This document shows, piece by piece, positions 1 through 9,130 of a DNA stretch of 64,000 nt (position 1 is its first letter; each line of letters starts with the position of its first letter). Below the pieces are notes generated by a model that searched no databases, was not told the DNA's origin, and saw only the letters and a list, made by a program, of their open reading frames with translations. The stretch is from positions 225,206 to 289,205 of the forward strand of contig PMSI01000005.1 in NCBI GenBank assembly GCA_003168375.1, read 5' to 3'. Source of the DNA: Vulcanimicrobiota bacterium. Lineage in GTDB: Bacteria > Vulcanimicrobiota > Vulcanimicrobiia > Vulcanimicrobiales > Vulcanimicrobiaceae. The position numbers were made by a program, and so were the translations under genes.

Positions 1-138
1 GATTTTCGGAACGTATGCCGGAGTAGGCTCTTCGACGGTCGACATTATGCGTGATCCCCCACAGTCCAAAAAATCCGGTGACTGCCTCGTTCGGCAGAGC
101 GAGCACAAAAGCCCTCGTGGGGTCAGCGCCGCCCGACG

Positions 139-249
139 TACCTGGCGCAGGTGAACGAAGTCCTGTGCAAGGTGCTCGCGCACAACCGGTGCTGCCTCGT
201 TCAATCCATGTACGAGCTAGGTGTCGAGCCCGAGTTTTGGGCGGCGTAG
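139..249 (+). pseudogene. transposase C-terminal relict
   Basis: The frame ending at the TAG at 247-249 reads ...AQVNEVLCKVLAHNRCCLVQSMYELGVEPEFWAA. This strongly resembles the extreme C-terminus of DDE-type transposases ('NEVLxKVLxHNxCxLxQ'). Upstream the reading frame degenerates: a possible FG-R-S-KT-like stretch lies near 90-110 in another frame, so a frameshift is likely. No start codon, catalytic core or terminal inverted repeat is visible, so this is a dead fragment of an insertion sequence whose body lies left of the window or has been lost. The exact IS family cannot be told from 36 residues. Confidence 0.65.
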
Positions 250-296
250 ACGCTCGACGTACTGCTTCGGGGGGCCACCGTGTCAGACGTTCTCTA

Positions 297-322
297 CGAA
301 GCGCGCTTCCGAAGCGCGCTTC
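297..322. repeat. tandem 13-bp repeat of a palindrome
   Basis: CGAAGCGCGCTTC occurs twice head to tail (297-309 and 310-322). Each copy contains the 12-bp palindrome GAAGCGCGCTTC. It lies in the gene-free stretch 250-545 downstream of the transposase relict. The rest of that stretch has no supportable gene. It may be a remnant of a mobile-element end or a rearrangement scar. Confidence 0.6.
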
Positions 323-545
323 GGTAACCCATTCAAACCGCGCGCGCTTTATCCGTGCCGTCCACATTTTGAATCGCGCGCAAACCCTTGGTACGAGCGA
401 GTTTTCCGCGTTCTCCCCGCTCTCCACCGCCTTAATCGCGCGACCCAACGCGCGCGCCCTTAGACCCTCGCCAGGCCCTGCTTGTCCCGCTCAGTTTTCA
501 AGGTTCGTCCGGCCAGCCCGGGGACTTTATGGGCAGTGGGCCAGT

Positions 546-574
546 TTGAATCCGGCGCTGGGGGCTGCTAAACT
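546..574 (+). promoter_or_regulatory. promoter of the 581 gene, leaderless type
   Basis: TTGAAT (546-551), 17-bp spacer, TAAACT (569-574), then only 6 nt before the ATG at 581. A transcript starting about 7 nt after the -10 would begin at the start codon. No Shine-Dalgarno sequence is present. A copy of TTTATGGGCA (526-535) sits just upstream of the -35. Confidence 0.6.
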
Positions 575-580
575 TGCCGG

Positions 581-832
581 ATGGACGTCGTCTACATGCT
601 CGAACACTCCGAACCCGAAACGGAGGGCTCGTATGGGCATGAGTTCATAATCGGGATATACAGCACTCGCGCGAACGCCGAGGCCGCCATAGAGCGGAAG
701 CGCGACCAGCCAGGATTCCGCACCCACATGGATGGCTTCGCGATTCATGAGAAACCGTTGGATATTGACCTTTGGTCTGAAGGCTACGATAGGGGCTGGT
801 CTGACGGCTCCTCCACCTCGGCGGACGAGTGA
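581..832 (+). CDS. small conserved protein, DUF7336-like
   Basis: 83-residue soluble protein. The N-terminal VYMLEHS and the central IGIYSTRANAEAAIER segment, followed by PGFRTHMDGFAIHEKPLDID and a W-x-E-G-Y end, match the small widespread family I know as DUF7336. Its function is unknown. The ATG at 581 is preferred because a consensus-like promoter ends 6 nt before it. The gene is monocistronic: the next gene is on the other strand. It lies beside a transposase relict, so it may be part of an accessory island. Family assignment is from memory of the motif. Confidence 0.75.
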   Translation: MDVVYMLEHSEPETEGSYGHEFIIGIYSTRANAEAAIERKRDQPGFRTHMDGFAIHEKPLDIDLWSEGYDRGWSDGSSTSADE

Positions 833-982
833 ATGCCCCACGCCGCGCTCCGCGGTCTACGACGATACCGCTCATGATCGCTGGCGCTAAACTTTAGCAA
901 CCCCACCGGAGAACGCCTCATGCTGTAACCGAACCGGTTAGAGCATGACTTTCTCCGTGGGGATGAGGGTCGGCTAGGGTTT

Positions 983-1270
983 TCAGGCAGATAGCGGCTC
1001 GACGTACCGGGCCAATACCTGCGACCGGAAGTACGGCCCGTCGCCATCCGCGTCAAGCTGGGGTTCATCGAAAGCGACCCAATATTGAAGCTCCGGCCCC
1101 TGCAAGGTGGTGGCCCAAGTGAACGGCGTCCCGCCCAAATAGAACGGCGAGCCATCGGGCGCCTCGATAACAGTCCGGGCGGGCTCGTTTGGCCAGGGGC
1201 CCGGCCCATAGACCGGATCGCGTCGAACTCGCACCCGCGTGCCGACGGGATGAGGCGTTGGCGTCACCAT
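983..1270 (-). CDS. hypothetical protein with GTRVRVRRDP / WVAFDEPQLDADGDGPY motifs
   Basis: 95-residue soluble protein. The sequence starts MVTPTPHPVGTRVRVRRDP and its C-terminal half contains YWVAFDEPQLDADGDGPY, a pattern I recognise from short conserved proteins of unknown function, probably a small beta-barrel (SH3-like) fold. No catalytic motif can be assigned. It is transcribed divergently from argF. Three TGCCCATAAA repeats (minus-strand sense) lie 15-62 nt upstream of its start and may be shared regulatory elements. No convincing Shine-Dalgarno was seen. Confidence 0.7.
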   Translation of the reverse strand: MVTPTPHPVGTRVRVRRDPVYGPGPWPNEPARTVIEAPDGSPFYLGGTPFTWATTLQGPELQYWVAFDEPQLDADGDGPYFRSQVLARYVEPLSA

Positions 1271-1284
1271 ACGGTCTTGGGGCT

Positions 1285-1332
1285 TTTATGGGCAGCGACC
1301 CGCCTTTATGGGCAGGCGGCTTTTTATGGGCA
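1285..1332. repeat. three direct copies of TTTATGGGCA
   Basis: Copies at 1285-1294, 1305-1314 and 1323-1332 are spaced 20 and 18 bp start to start, about two helical turns. A fourth copy lies at 526-535 upstream of another gene. The cluster sits between the divergent 983-1270 gene and the argF promoter, so it may be a regulator-binding array. No known operator was recognised. Confidence 0.6.
1300..1325 (+). terminator. hairpin with T-run upstream of argF promoter
   Basis: CCGCC (1300-1304) pairs with GGCGG (1315-1319) around a 10-nt loop that is itself one TTTATGGGCA copy. A T-run follows at 1321-1325. It could insulate the arg operon from upstream readthrough. The stem is short, so the call is tentative. 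Confidence 0.4.
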
Positions 1333-1347
1333 AGGCCGCGGGGGCTC

Positions 1348-1384
1348 TTGCATAATTATGCAGATAATGTATAATTATGCGGTC
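1348..1384 (+). promoter_or_regulatory. argF promoter fused with tandem ARG boxes (ArgR operator)
   Basis: Two near-identical palindromes, TGCATAATTATGCA (1349-1362) and TGTATAATTATGCG (1368-1381), match ARG-box architecture, with centres 19 bp apart. The same bases form the promoter: TTGCAT (-35, 1348-1353), 16-bp spacer, TATAAT (-10, 1370-1375). The start codon at 1385 lies 9 nt after the -10, so the mRNA is probably leaderless. ArgR encoded one gene downstream would cover both promoter hexamers, giving arginine-dependent autoregulation. Confidence 0.85.
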
Positions 1385-2353
1385 ATGATTGCCCTCCCGG
1401 CGGCGGCGCGGCTGCGCGGCCGGAACGTTCTCTCCGTCACAGACCTTGGGGCCGACGAGCTCACGAGCTTGCTTGCGTTGGCCCAAGATCTCAAGGCTCG
1501 CGGGCGCGAGCAGATGACGCTGCTGCGCGGCAAGACGCTCGTGATGCTGTTCGAGAAGCCATCACTGCGGACGCGCGTCTCGTTCGAGACCGGGATGACG
1601 CAGCTGGGTGGCCACGCGATCGCCGCGACCGGGACCGACTTCGGGATCGGCACGCGCGAAACGCCGGAAGACGCCGCCCGCGTGCTCTCGCGCTACGGCG
1701 ACGCGATCGTCTATCGGACCCACGCGCACGAGCCGCTGGTGCGCTTCGCCGGCGCGGCGACGGTGCCGACGATCAACGCGCTCTCCGAGGCCGCGCACCC
1801 GTGCCAGGCGTTCGCCGATCTGCTGACGATCCGCGAGCGTTTCGGGACGCTGCAGGGCCTGCGGCTCGCGTTCGTCGGCGACGCGCGCAACAACGTCGCG
1901 ATCTCGCTCGCCGAGGCGGCTGCGCTGTGCGGGATGTCGATCACCTTCGCGGCGCCGCCGACGCACCGGCCGCCCGACACGTTCCTGGCGAAGCTGGTGA
2001 AGCTCGGCGCCGCGCACGGTGTCCAGGCCCGCGCCTTCACGTCGCCGGTCCGCGCGGTCCGCGACGTCGACGTCGTCTACACCGACGTGTGGACCTCGAT
2101 GGGCGACGAGCAGTTCGTCGAGCGCAACGTCGCGGCGCTGCGGCCGTATCAGATCGACGCCACCTTGATGGGCGCCGCAGCGAAGCACGCGCTGTTTATG
2201 CACTGTCTGCCGGCCCATCGCGGCGAAGAGGTCACTGCCGACGTGATCGACGGCCCGCAGAGCGTCGTCTTCGACCAAGCCGAAAATCGGCTCCACGCGC
2301 AGAAAGCGCTTCTGCTCGCCCTTCTCACCGATCTCCGCGGACTGACGGACTGA
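1385..2353 (+). CDS. argF: ornithine carbamoyltransferase
   Basis: 322-residue cytosolic enzyme that makes citrulline from ornithine and carbamoyl phosphate. The carbamoyl-phosphate loop reads SLRTR (residues 60-64, usually STRTR) and is followed by FETGMTQLGG. HPCQ is at 138-141 and the ornithine-side HCLPAHRGEEV is near 275. The C-terminal RLHAQKALL is typical. The open frame extends further upstream, but homologous sequence begins about here, and the ATG at 1385 lies directly after the promoter/ARG boxes. No Shine-Dalgarno is present, consistent with leaderless translation. It is the first gene of the arginine cluster and its stop overlaps the argR start (TGATG). Confidence 0.95.
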   Translation: MIALPAAARLRGRNVLSVTDLGADELTSLLALAQDLKARGREQMTLLRGKTLVMLFEKPSLRTRVSFETGMTQLGGHAIAATGTDFGIGTRETPEDAARVLSRYGDAIVYRTHAHEPLVRFAGAATVPTINALSEAAHPCQAFADLLTIRERFGTLQGLRLAFVGDARNNVAISLAEAAALCGMSITFAAPPTHRPPDTFLAKLVKLGAAHGVQARAFTSPVRAVRDVDVVYTDVWTSMGDEQFVERNVAALRPYQIDATLMGAAAKHALFMHCLPAHRGEEVTADVIDGPQSVVFDQAENRLHAQKALLLALLTDLRGLTD

Positions 2354-2832
2354 TGGACACGCTGCAACAACCCAAGACCAAACGCCAGCGTGCGATCCTT
2401 TCGCTGATCGCGGCGCGCCCGGTGCATTCGCAAGACGAGTTGGCCGGCATGCTCGAGCAGCAAGGCTACGACGTCACGCAGGCGACCGTCTCGCGCGACA
2501 TCAAGGAGCTCGGCCTGCTCAAGGTCCCGCTCAAAGGCGGCAGCGGCGGCGCGTTCAAGTACGTCGAGCCCAGCGTCGGTCCGGCGTTCAGCTCGCGCCT
2601 GCATCGCGTCGTCTCCGAAGTGATGATCCAGGCGCGCTCGTCGATGAATCAGATCGTACTGCGCACGCACCCGGGGACCGCGATGATGCTGGCCGCCGCG
2701 ATCGACGGCGCGAACTGGCCCGAAATCCTCGGCACGATCGGCGGCGACGATACCGTCCTGGTCATCGTCGAGGCGCCGGAAAAAACCACCATGATCAAAC
2801 AGCGCTTCGAAGACATGCGCGGAGAACAATAG
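2353..2832 (+). CDS. argR: arginine repressor
   Basis: 159-residue DNA-binding regulator. The N-terminal winged helix carries the family motif TQATVSRDIKELGL, and the C-terminal oligomerisation and arginine-binding domain carries GTIGGDDTVLVI. It should form a hexamer that, with bound arginine, represses promoters with ARG boxes. A tandem pair lies immediately upstream of argF, so the operon encodes its own repressor. The start ATG overlaps the argF stop by one base and argG follows after 4 nt, so the three genes should be co-transcribed. Confidence 0.95.
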   Translation: MDTLQQPKTKRQRAILSLIAARPVHSQDELAGMLEQQGYDVTQATVSRDIKELGLLKVPLKGGSGGAFKYVEPSVGPAFSSRLHRVVSEVMIQARSSMNQIVLRTHPGTAMMLAAAIDGANWPEILGTIGGDDTVLVIVEAPEKTTMIKQRFEDMRGEQ

Positions 2833-2836
2833 TCTC

Positions 2837-4069
<1,233 letters not shown>

Positions 4070-4074
4070 AACGC

Positions 4075-4104
4075 TTGACGGATCGCCGCGCGCCGTTGTA
4101 TGTC
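4075..4104 (+). promoter_or_regulatory. candidate internal promoter before argH
   Basis: TTGACG (4075-4080), 18-bp spacer, TATGTC (4099-4104). The mini-ORF ATG at 4114 is 9 nt after the -10, the same spacing as in argF. It would let argH-argC-argJ-argD be transcribed separately from argFRG. Confidence 0.45.
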
Positions 4105-4113
4105 TATTCACTC

Positions 4114-4197
4114 ATGACCATCACCGCGATCACCCTGCGCCGACCGCCTACCGATGCGCCCGTACGATTCGTACCGGGCTTCGTCACCATGTGGTAG
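4114..4197 (+). CDS. candidate 27-aa leader peptide upstream of argH
   Basis: Mini-ORF beginning MTITAITLRRPP and ending FVPGFVTMW, then TAG. It starts 9 nt after a plausible -10 element and ends just before a set of stem-loops: GCTTCGTC (4180-4187 region) pairs with GACGAAGC (about 4197-4204) across the stop codon. A GC-rich hairpin with a T-tract follows at 4221-4251. This is the layout of a translation-coupled attenuator. It has three Arg codons, two of them adjacent, plus a Met-Trp end, but no long run of one amino acid, so the sensed signal is unclear. It could also be a chance ORF. Confidence 0.4.
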   Translation: MTITAITLRRPPTDAPVRFVPGFVTMW

Positions 4198-4220
4198 ACG
4201 AAGCTGCGGAGCGGACGACG

Positions 4221-4251
4221 GGCGCGCCGGAAACGGCGCGCCTTTTCTTTT
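4221..4251 (+). terminator. intrinsic terminator or attenuator before argH
   Basis: GGCGCGCC (4221-4228), 6-nt loop, GGCGCGCC (4235-4242), then TTTTCTTTT. This is a strong Rho-independent terminator shape, located between argG and argH, 56 nt before the argH start. It either ends the argFRG transcript or attenuates readthrough into argHCJD. Confidence 0.75.
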
Positions 4252-4306
4252 CCCCGAGAGATGGAGCGATGATCGACATACGGGCGGCGCAAGCCGCGAG
4301 CCTCAG

Positions 4307-5692
4307 ATGAGTGGTCTGCAGTGGGGCGGGCGGTTCGCGGCGGCGCCGGATGCGGCGCTGCTCGCGTTCGGTTCGAGCCTGGCGGACGATCTCGTCCTCG
4401 CTCCGTTTGACGTGCGATGCTCGCGCGCGCACGTCGCGGCGCTCGGCCCGGTGCTGTCGGCGGGCGATGCCGCAGCGCTGCGCGCTGCGCTCGACCTGGT
4501 CGCGGCCGAGATCGACGACGGCTCGTTCGCGGCCTGGGCGACGACCCACGGTTTCGAAGACGTCCACGGCGCGATCGACGCGCGCGTGCGCGATCACGCG
4601 GGCGTCGCGGGCGAACGGCTCCACGCCGGGCGATCGCGCAACGATCAGGTCGCGACGACGCTGCTGCTCTACGCGCGCGATCGCGCCGTGCGCGGCGCCC
4701 GCATCGCGCTCGACGTCGCGGCGGCGATGGAGGACCGCGCGGAATCGGCGTTGGAGCGCCGTACCCTGCTCGCCGCCACGACGCACTGGCAGCCCGCGCA
4801 GCCGGTGCTGCTCGCGTTCTGGCTCGACGCGGCGGCGCAGAGCTTCGTGCGGGCGGCCGAGCGCTTCGCCCGCGTCGCCTCCGATGCAGCGCGCTTCTGT
4901 CCGCTCGGCAGCGCCGCGCTCGCAGGGTCGTCGCTGCCGCTCGACCGCGCGGCGGCGGCACACGAACTCGGCTTCGCCGCGCCGACGCGCAACGCGCTCG
5001 ACAGCGTCGGCGACCGCGACGTCGCGCTCGATCTGCTGCATGCCGCGATGCGCGCCGCGGTCGCCGCGTCGCGGCCCAGCGAGGAGCTGGTGATCTGGGC
5101 GACGCCGGCGTTCGGGTACGTGCGACTCGACGACGCGGCGTCGACCGGCTCGAGCTTGATGCCGCAGAAGCGCAATCCCGATCCGTTCGAGCTCGTGCGG
5201 GCCGCGGGCGCTCGCGCGATCGGCGCCTATGCGGGCGCACTCGCGTCGACGAACGGAATCGCGCTCTCGTACCACCGCGATCTGCAGGAGACGAAGTTCC
5301 AAGTGATCCACGGAACCGAAGCCGCGCTGACCGCGCTCGACGCGTTTCGGCGCGCGTTCGCGCACGTACACTTCATCGACCACGCGATGACGGCGCGCGC
5401 CGGCGACGGGTACACCGTCGCGACCGATCTCGCCGACGCGGTGATCCTGGCCGGCGCGACGGCGCGCGACGCGCACCGTGCGGTCGGCGAGCGCGTGCTG
5501 CTGGCCGAGGAGCACGGCCGCCCGCTCGACCCGAGCGACGCCGCGGCGCTCGACGTCCCATCGGCCCCGGTCGACCCGCTCGGTTCGGTGCTCGGCAAGC
5601 GCACCGCAGGTTCGACGCATCCGGACGCGGTCGCGGCGTCGCTCGCCGCCACGCGCGAGGCGATCACCGGGTTGTCGGAGTCGTTCCTATGA
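4307..5692 (+). CDS. argH: argininosuccinate lyase
   Basis: 461-residue tetrameric lyase of the fumarase/aspartase superfamily that cleaves argininosuccinate to arginine and fumarate. It starts MSGLQWGGRF, the usual N-terminus. The superfamily signature GSSLMPQKRNPDPFE lies near residues 281-294 and the catalytic-loop serines are within it. HAGRSRNDQVAT and the TTHWQPAQPV stretch are also typical. The ATG at 4307 was chosen over the longer open frame because family homology begins there. It overlaps argC by 4 nt (ATGA), indicating translational coupling. Confidence 0.95.
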   Translation: MSGLQWGGRFAAAPDAALLAFGSSLADDLVLAPFDVRCSRAHVAALGPVLSAGDAAALRAALDLVAAEIDDGSFAAWATTHGFEDVHGAIDARVRDHAGVAGERLHAGRSRNDQVATTLLLYARDRAVRGARIALDVAAAMEDRAESALERRTLLAATTHWQPAQPVLLAFWLDAAAQSFVRAAERFARVASDAARFCPLGSAALAGSSLPLDRAAAAHELGFAAPTRNALDSVGDRDVALDLLHAAMRAAVAASRPSEELVIWATPAFGYVRLDDAASTGSSLMPQKRNPDPFELVRAAGARAIGAYAGALASTNGIALSYHRDLQETKFQVIHGTEAALTALDAFRRAFAHVHFIDHAMTARAGDGYTVATDLADAVILAGATARDAHRAVGERVLLAEEHGRPLDPSDAAALDVPSAPVDPLGSVLGKRTAGSTHPDAVAASLAATREAITGLSESFL

Positions 5693-6669
5693 TCACCGCC
5701 CACGTCGTCGGCGCGAGCGGCTATGCCGCCGCCGAGCTCATCCGCCTCATCGACCGCCATCCGTCGGTTGCGCTCGGCGTCCTCGAGAGCCGTTCGCAGC
5801 CCGGCGCGCCGGTCGCCGACGTCTTTCCGTGGCTGCCCCACGTGCACGTCGCGCTCGAAGAGACGGGCACGGCGCAGGCGCGCGTCCGCGAGGACGACGT
5901 CGTGTTCCTAGCCGGCGGGCACGAGCTGGCCCGCGCCCAGGCCCCGGGGTTCCTCGCCAAGGGCGCGCGCGTCGTCGACCTCTCCGACGCGTTCCGCATG
6001 CACGCGAACGCCGGTGACGCGGTCTACGGTTTCCCCGAACGCTATCGCGACCGCATCGCCGGCGCGCGGCTGATCGCGAACCCCGGCTGTTACGTCACCG
6101 CTGCGCTCCTGGCGCTCGTCCCGCTCGAACCGCTGGCGGACCGTATCGCGAACGTGGTGATCGACGCGAAGAGCGGGATCACCGGCGCGGGCCGGACGCC
6201 GTCGATTCCCTCGCTGTTCGCGGAAGTCGACGGCGACGTGCGCGCGTACGGCCTCGCCGGCCACCGCCACGGCACCGAGATCGTGCAGGAGGCGCGCGAG
6301 GCCGGCATCGCCGCGCCGATCGTGTTCTCGCCGCACGTCGTGCCGCTGCGGCGCGGAATCCTGGCCGACATCTACCTGATCCCGCGCGCCCCGATCGCCC
6401 GCGAACAAGTGCTGGCGCTGTATCAGCGGTTCTACGCGGCGAGCCCGTTCGTGACGGTGTTCCGCGACCTGCGCGCCCCGCATCTGCCGGCGCTCGAAGG
6501 GACCAACGATGCGCACCTCGCGGTCGCGGAGCGCGAGGGCGTCATCCACGTCCTTTGCGCGCTCGACAACCTCGGCAAAGGCGCCGCCGGACAGGCGATC
6601 CAGAACATGAACATCCTACTCGGCCTCCCGGAGGAGACAGGTCTCGATGCTCGCACCACAGTCGGCTGA
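5689..6669 (+). CDS. argC: N-acetyl-gamma-glutamyl-phosphate reductase
   Basis: 326 residues. NADPH-dependent reduction of N-acetylglutamyl phosphate to the semialdehyde. The N-terminal Rossmann motif is VVGASGYAAAELIRL, and the catalytic cysteine (C134) is in NPGCYVTA. GKSGITGAGR-like and HRHGTEI sequences are also present. The C-terminus ends with the typical DNLGKGAAGQAIQNMN. It overlaps argH by 4 nt and argJ by 23 nt, so expression is coupled. Confidence 0.95.
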   Translation: MITAHVVGASGYAAAELIRLIDRHPSVALGVLESRSQPGAPVADVFPWLPHVHVALEETGTAQARVREDDVVFLAGGHELARAQAPGFLAKGARVVDLSDAFRMHANAGDAVYGFPERYRDRIAGARLIANPGCYVTAALLALVPLEPLADRIANVVIDAKSGITGAGRTPSIPSLFAEVDGDVRAYGLAGHRHGTEIVQEAREAGIAAPIVFSPHVVPLRRGILADIYLIPRAPIAREQVLALYQRFYAASPFVTVFRDLRAPHLPALEGTNDAHLAVAEREGVIHVLCALDNLGKGAAGQAIQNMNILLGLPEETGLDARTTVG

Positions 6670-7909
6670 AAAGAACAACACCAATGGCGCCACTGGTGTC
6701 AACGGTGACACGGGGGTGCGCCTCATCCAGGTCCGCGGCGGCCTCGGCGCCGTTCCGGGCCTGCGGATGACCGGCGTGCACGCGGGGATCAAGAAGCGCA
6801 AGAGCGACCTCGCACTGATCGTGCTCCCGGGGCCGCACGTGTGCGCCGAAGTCATCACGACCAACGAGATCAAGGCGGCTCCGCTGCTCGTGACGACCGC
6901 GCATCTCGCGACCGACGGCGACGCGATCGGTGCGATCGTCTGCAACGCCGGCTGCGCGAACGCGTGCACCGGCGAGCGCGGCCTCCGCGACGCCGAGAAC
7001 ACCGCTCGGCACGCGGCGACACTGCTCGCACTGCGCGCGGCGCAGATCGTGGTCGCGTCGACCGGCGTGATCGGCGTGACGCTGCCGATGGACCGCCTCT
7101 CGAAGGGGCTCGACCGCGCGTACAAGCAGCTCTCCGAAGGACCCGAAGCGGCGTTCGACGCCGCCGAGGCGATCATGACGACCGACCACGTCCCGAAGCT
7201 GGCGGCCTACGCCTGGCACGAGAACGGCAAGCGCCGTGTGATCGGTGGGATCGCCAAAGGCTCGGGGATGATCGCTCCCAACATGGCGACGATGCTCGCG
7301 TTCCTGGTGACCGACGCGACCGTCTCGCGTGCGTCGCTGACCGAGGCGCTGCGCGAAGCCGCCGACGGCACGTTCAACATGATCTCGGTCGACGGCGACA
7401 TGTCGACCAACGACGCGGTGTACTGCTGCGCGAAGCCGGGCGAAGCCGACGCGACCCCGGGTCTGCGCGCGGCGCTGACCGCGGTCTGCCGCGACCTCGC
7501 GGTGGCGATGGTGAAGGACGGCGAAGGGGCGACCAAGACGCTCACCTTCACGGTGACCGGCGCGCGCGACGAAGAGCAGGCGCGCAAAGTCGCGCGCGCG
7601 GTGATCAACTCCAGCCTGGTGAAGACCGCCCTCTACGGCGAGGATCCGAACTGGGGCCGCATCGTCGCCGCGGCCGGCTCGGTCGGCGCGGGGATGAACC
7701 CCGACACGTGGTCGCTCTACCTCGGTGAGGGAATTTGGGTCGAGCGCGGCGCGATCGAGGCGATGAGCGAAGCCGAGGCGCACCACGTCCTCGAAGAGCA
7801 CAACGTCGACGTGCGCCTCGACCTCGGCATCGGCGATGCTACCGCGACCGGCTGGGGCTGCGACCTCACCGGCGACTACGTGCGCATCAACGCGCACTAC
7901 CGGACGTAA
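6647..7909 (+). CDS. argJ: bifunctional glutamate N-acetyltransferase / ornithine acetyltransferase
   Basis: 420 residues. It transfers the acetyl group from N-acetylornithine to glutamate, recycling it, and may also use acetyl-CoA. The self-cleavage site, where Thr215 becomes the N-terminal nucleophile of the beta chain, is in KGSGMIAPNMATML (204-217). EDPNWGRI near the C-terminus is also diagnostic. A GGAGGAG ribosome site lies about 9 nt before the ATG. The ORF begins inside argC. Its presence means a separate first-step acetylase is not needed. No argB (acetylglutamate kinase) is in the cluster, so it must be elsewhere. Confidence 0.95.
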   Translation: MLAPQSAEKNNTNGATGVNGDTGVRLIQVRGGLGAVPGLRMTGVHAGIKKRKSDLALIVLPGPHVCAEVITTNEIKAAPLLVTTAHLATDGDAIGAIVCNAGCANACTGERGLRDAENTARHAATLLALRAAQIVVASTGVIGVTLPMDRLSKGLDRAYKQLSEGPEAAFDAAEAIMTTDHVPKLAAYAWHENGKRRVIGGIAKGSGMIAPNMATMLAFLVTDATVSRASLTEALREAADGTFNMISVDGDMSTNDAVYCCAKPGEADATPGLRAALTAVCRDLAVAMVKDGEGATKTLTFTVTGARDEEQARKVARAVINSSLVKTALYGEDPNWGRIVAAAGSVGAGMNPDTWSLYLGEGIWVERGAIEAMSEAEAHHVLEEHNVDVRLDLGIGDATATGWGCDLTGDYVRINAHYRT

Positions 7910-7911
7910 TC

Positions 7912-9129
7912 ATGCTGCAAGCTTCTCGCGGAGCGCGTCTGGTGACGACGCATCCGCATCTGATGGCGAACTATGGCCGGCTCGAGATCAACATCGTGCG
8001 CGGCAACGGGTGTTGGCTCTACGACGAGTCGGGGAATTCATACCTGGACCTCGTCGCGGGGATCGCGGTCTGCGCGCTCGGCCACGCCCACCCGCGGATC
8101 GCGCGCGCGGTCGCCGAGCAGGCCGCGACGCTGGTGCACGTCTCGAACCTCGTCCACCACGAGCCCGCGGGGACGCTTGCGGACCGGCTCGCCGAACTCT
8201 CCGGGTTCGACGCGGTCTTCTTCTGCAACAGCGGCAGCGAAGCGAACGAGGCGGCGATCAAGCTCGCGCGCAAGCACGCCTGGCGGGGCGGCGAGCGCGA
8301 CCGCAACGTCATCCTCGCCGCGAAGGGTTCGTTCCACGGGCGCACGATGGGCGCACTCGCCGCGACCGACAATCCCGCCTACCACGAGGGCTTCGAGCCG
8401 TTGCCGCGCGGCTTCGCGCACGTCGCGTTCAACGACGTCGCGGCGCTCGACGCCGCGATCGGGCCGACGACGGCGTGCTTTCTCGTCGAGCCCGTGCAGG
8501 GCGAGAGCGGCGTCGTTCCGGCGACCCGCGAGTATCTCGAAGCGGCGCGGCGGCTGTGCGACGAGCGCGGCGCGCTGCTGATCTTCGACGAGGTGCAGTG
8601 CGGGATGGGCCGGCTCGGCCCGCTGTTCGCGTTCGAGCACTTCGGCGTGAAGCCCGACGCGTTCACGCTGGCGAAGTCACTGGCGAACGGTTTGCCGATC
8701 GGCGCGCTCGTGGTGCGCGGTGACGCAGCCTCGTCGCTGAAACCCGGCGATCACGGCACGACCTTCGGCGGCTCGCCCGTCCCGGCGGCGGCGGCGTTGG
8801 AGCACCTCAAGATCCGCGACGTGCTCGATCTCGAGGAGCACGTCCGCGTCGCCGGCGCGTTGCTGCGCGCGGAACTCGCCGCGATCGCGACCGAACTCGA
8901 CACGGTGTTCGAGCAGCCGCGCGGGATCGGGCTGATGCTCGGCCTTCCGGTACGTGAGCCGCACGTCGCGAAGGATTTCGTCGCGCACGGCCTCGACCAC
9001 GGCGTCTTCCTCAACGCGGCCGGGCGCAACACGCTGCGCTTCGTCCCGCCGCTGATCATCTCAGCCGACGAAATCCGGGACGCCGCCCAGCGCCTGCGCG
9101 CAACGATCGCCGCCACGCTGCGCGGATAA
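7912..9129 (+). CDS. argD: acetylornithine aminotransferase
   Basis: 405-residue class III PLP aminotransferase that converts N-acetylglutamate semialdehyde to N-acetylornithine. It shows the family landmarks NSGSEANEAAIKLAR, FHGRTMGAL, IFDEVQCGMGR and the PLP lysine K255 in LAKSLANGLPIGA. The ATG is 2 nt after the argJ stop. It is the last gene of the arginine cluster and converges tail to tail with the DUF2442 gene, leaving a single base between them. Confidence 0.94.
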   Translation: MLQASRGARLVTTHPHLMANYGRLEINIVRGNGCWLYDESGNSYLDLVAGIAVCALGHAHPRIARAVAEQAATLVHVSNLVHHEPAGTLADRLAELSGFDAVFFCNSGSEANEAAIKLARKHAWRGGERDRNVILAAKGSFHGRTMGALAATDNPAYHEGFEPLPRGFAHVAFNDVAALDAAIGPTTACFLVEPVQGESGVVPATREYLEAARRLCDERGALLIFDEVQCGMGRLGPLFAFEHFGVKPDAFTLAKSLANGLPIGALVVRGDAASSLKPGDHGTTFGGSPVPAAAALEHLKIRDVLDLEEHVRVAGALLRAELAAIATELDTVFEQPRGIGLMLGLPVREPHVAKDFVAHGLDHGVFLNAAGRNTLRFVPPLIISADEIRDAAQRLRATIAATLRG

Positions 9130-9130
9130 C

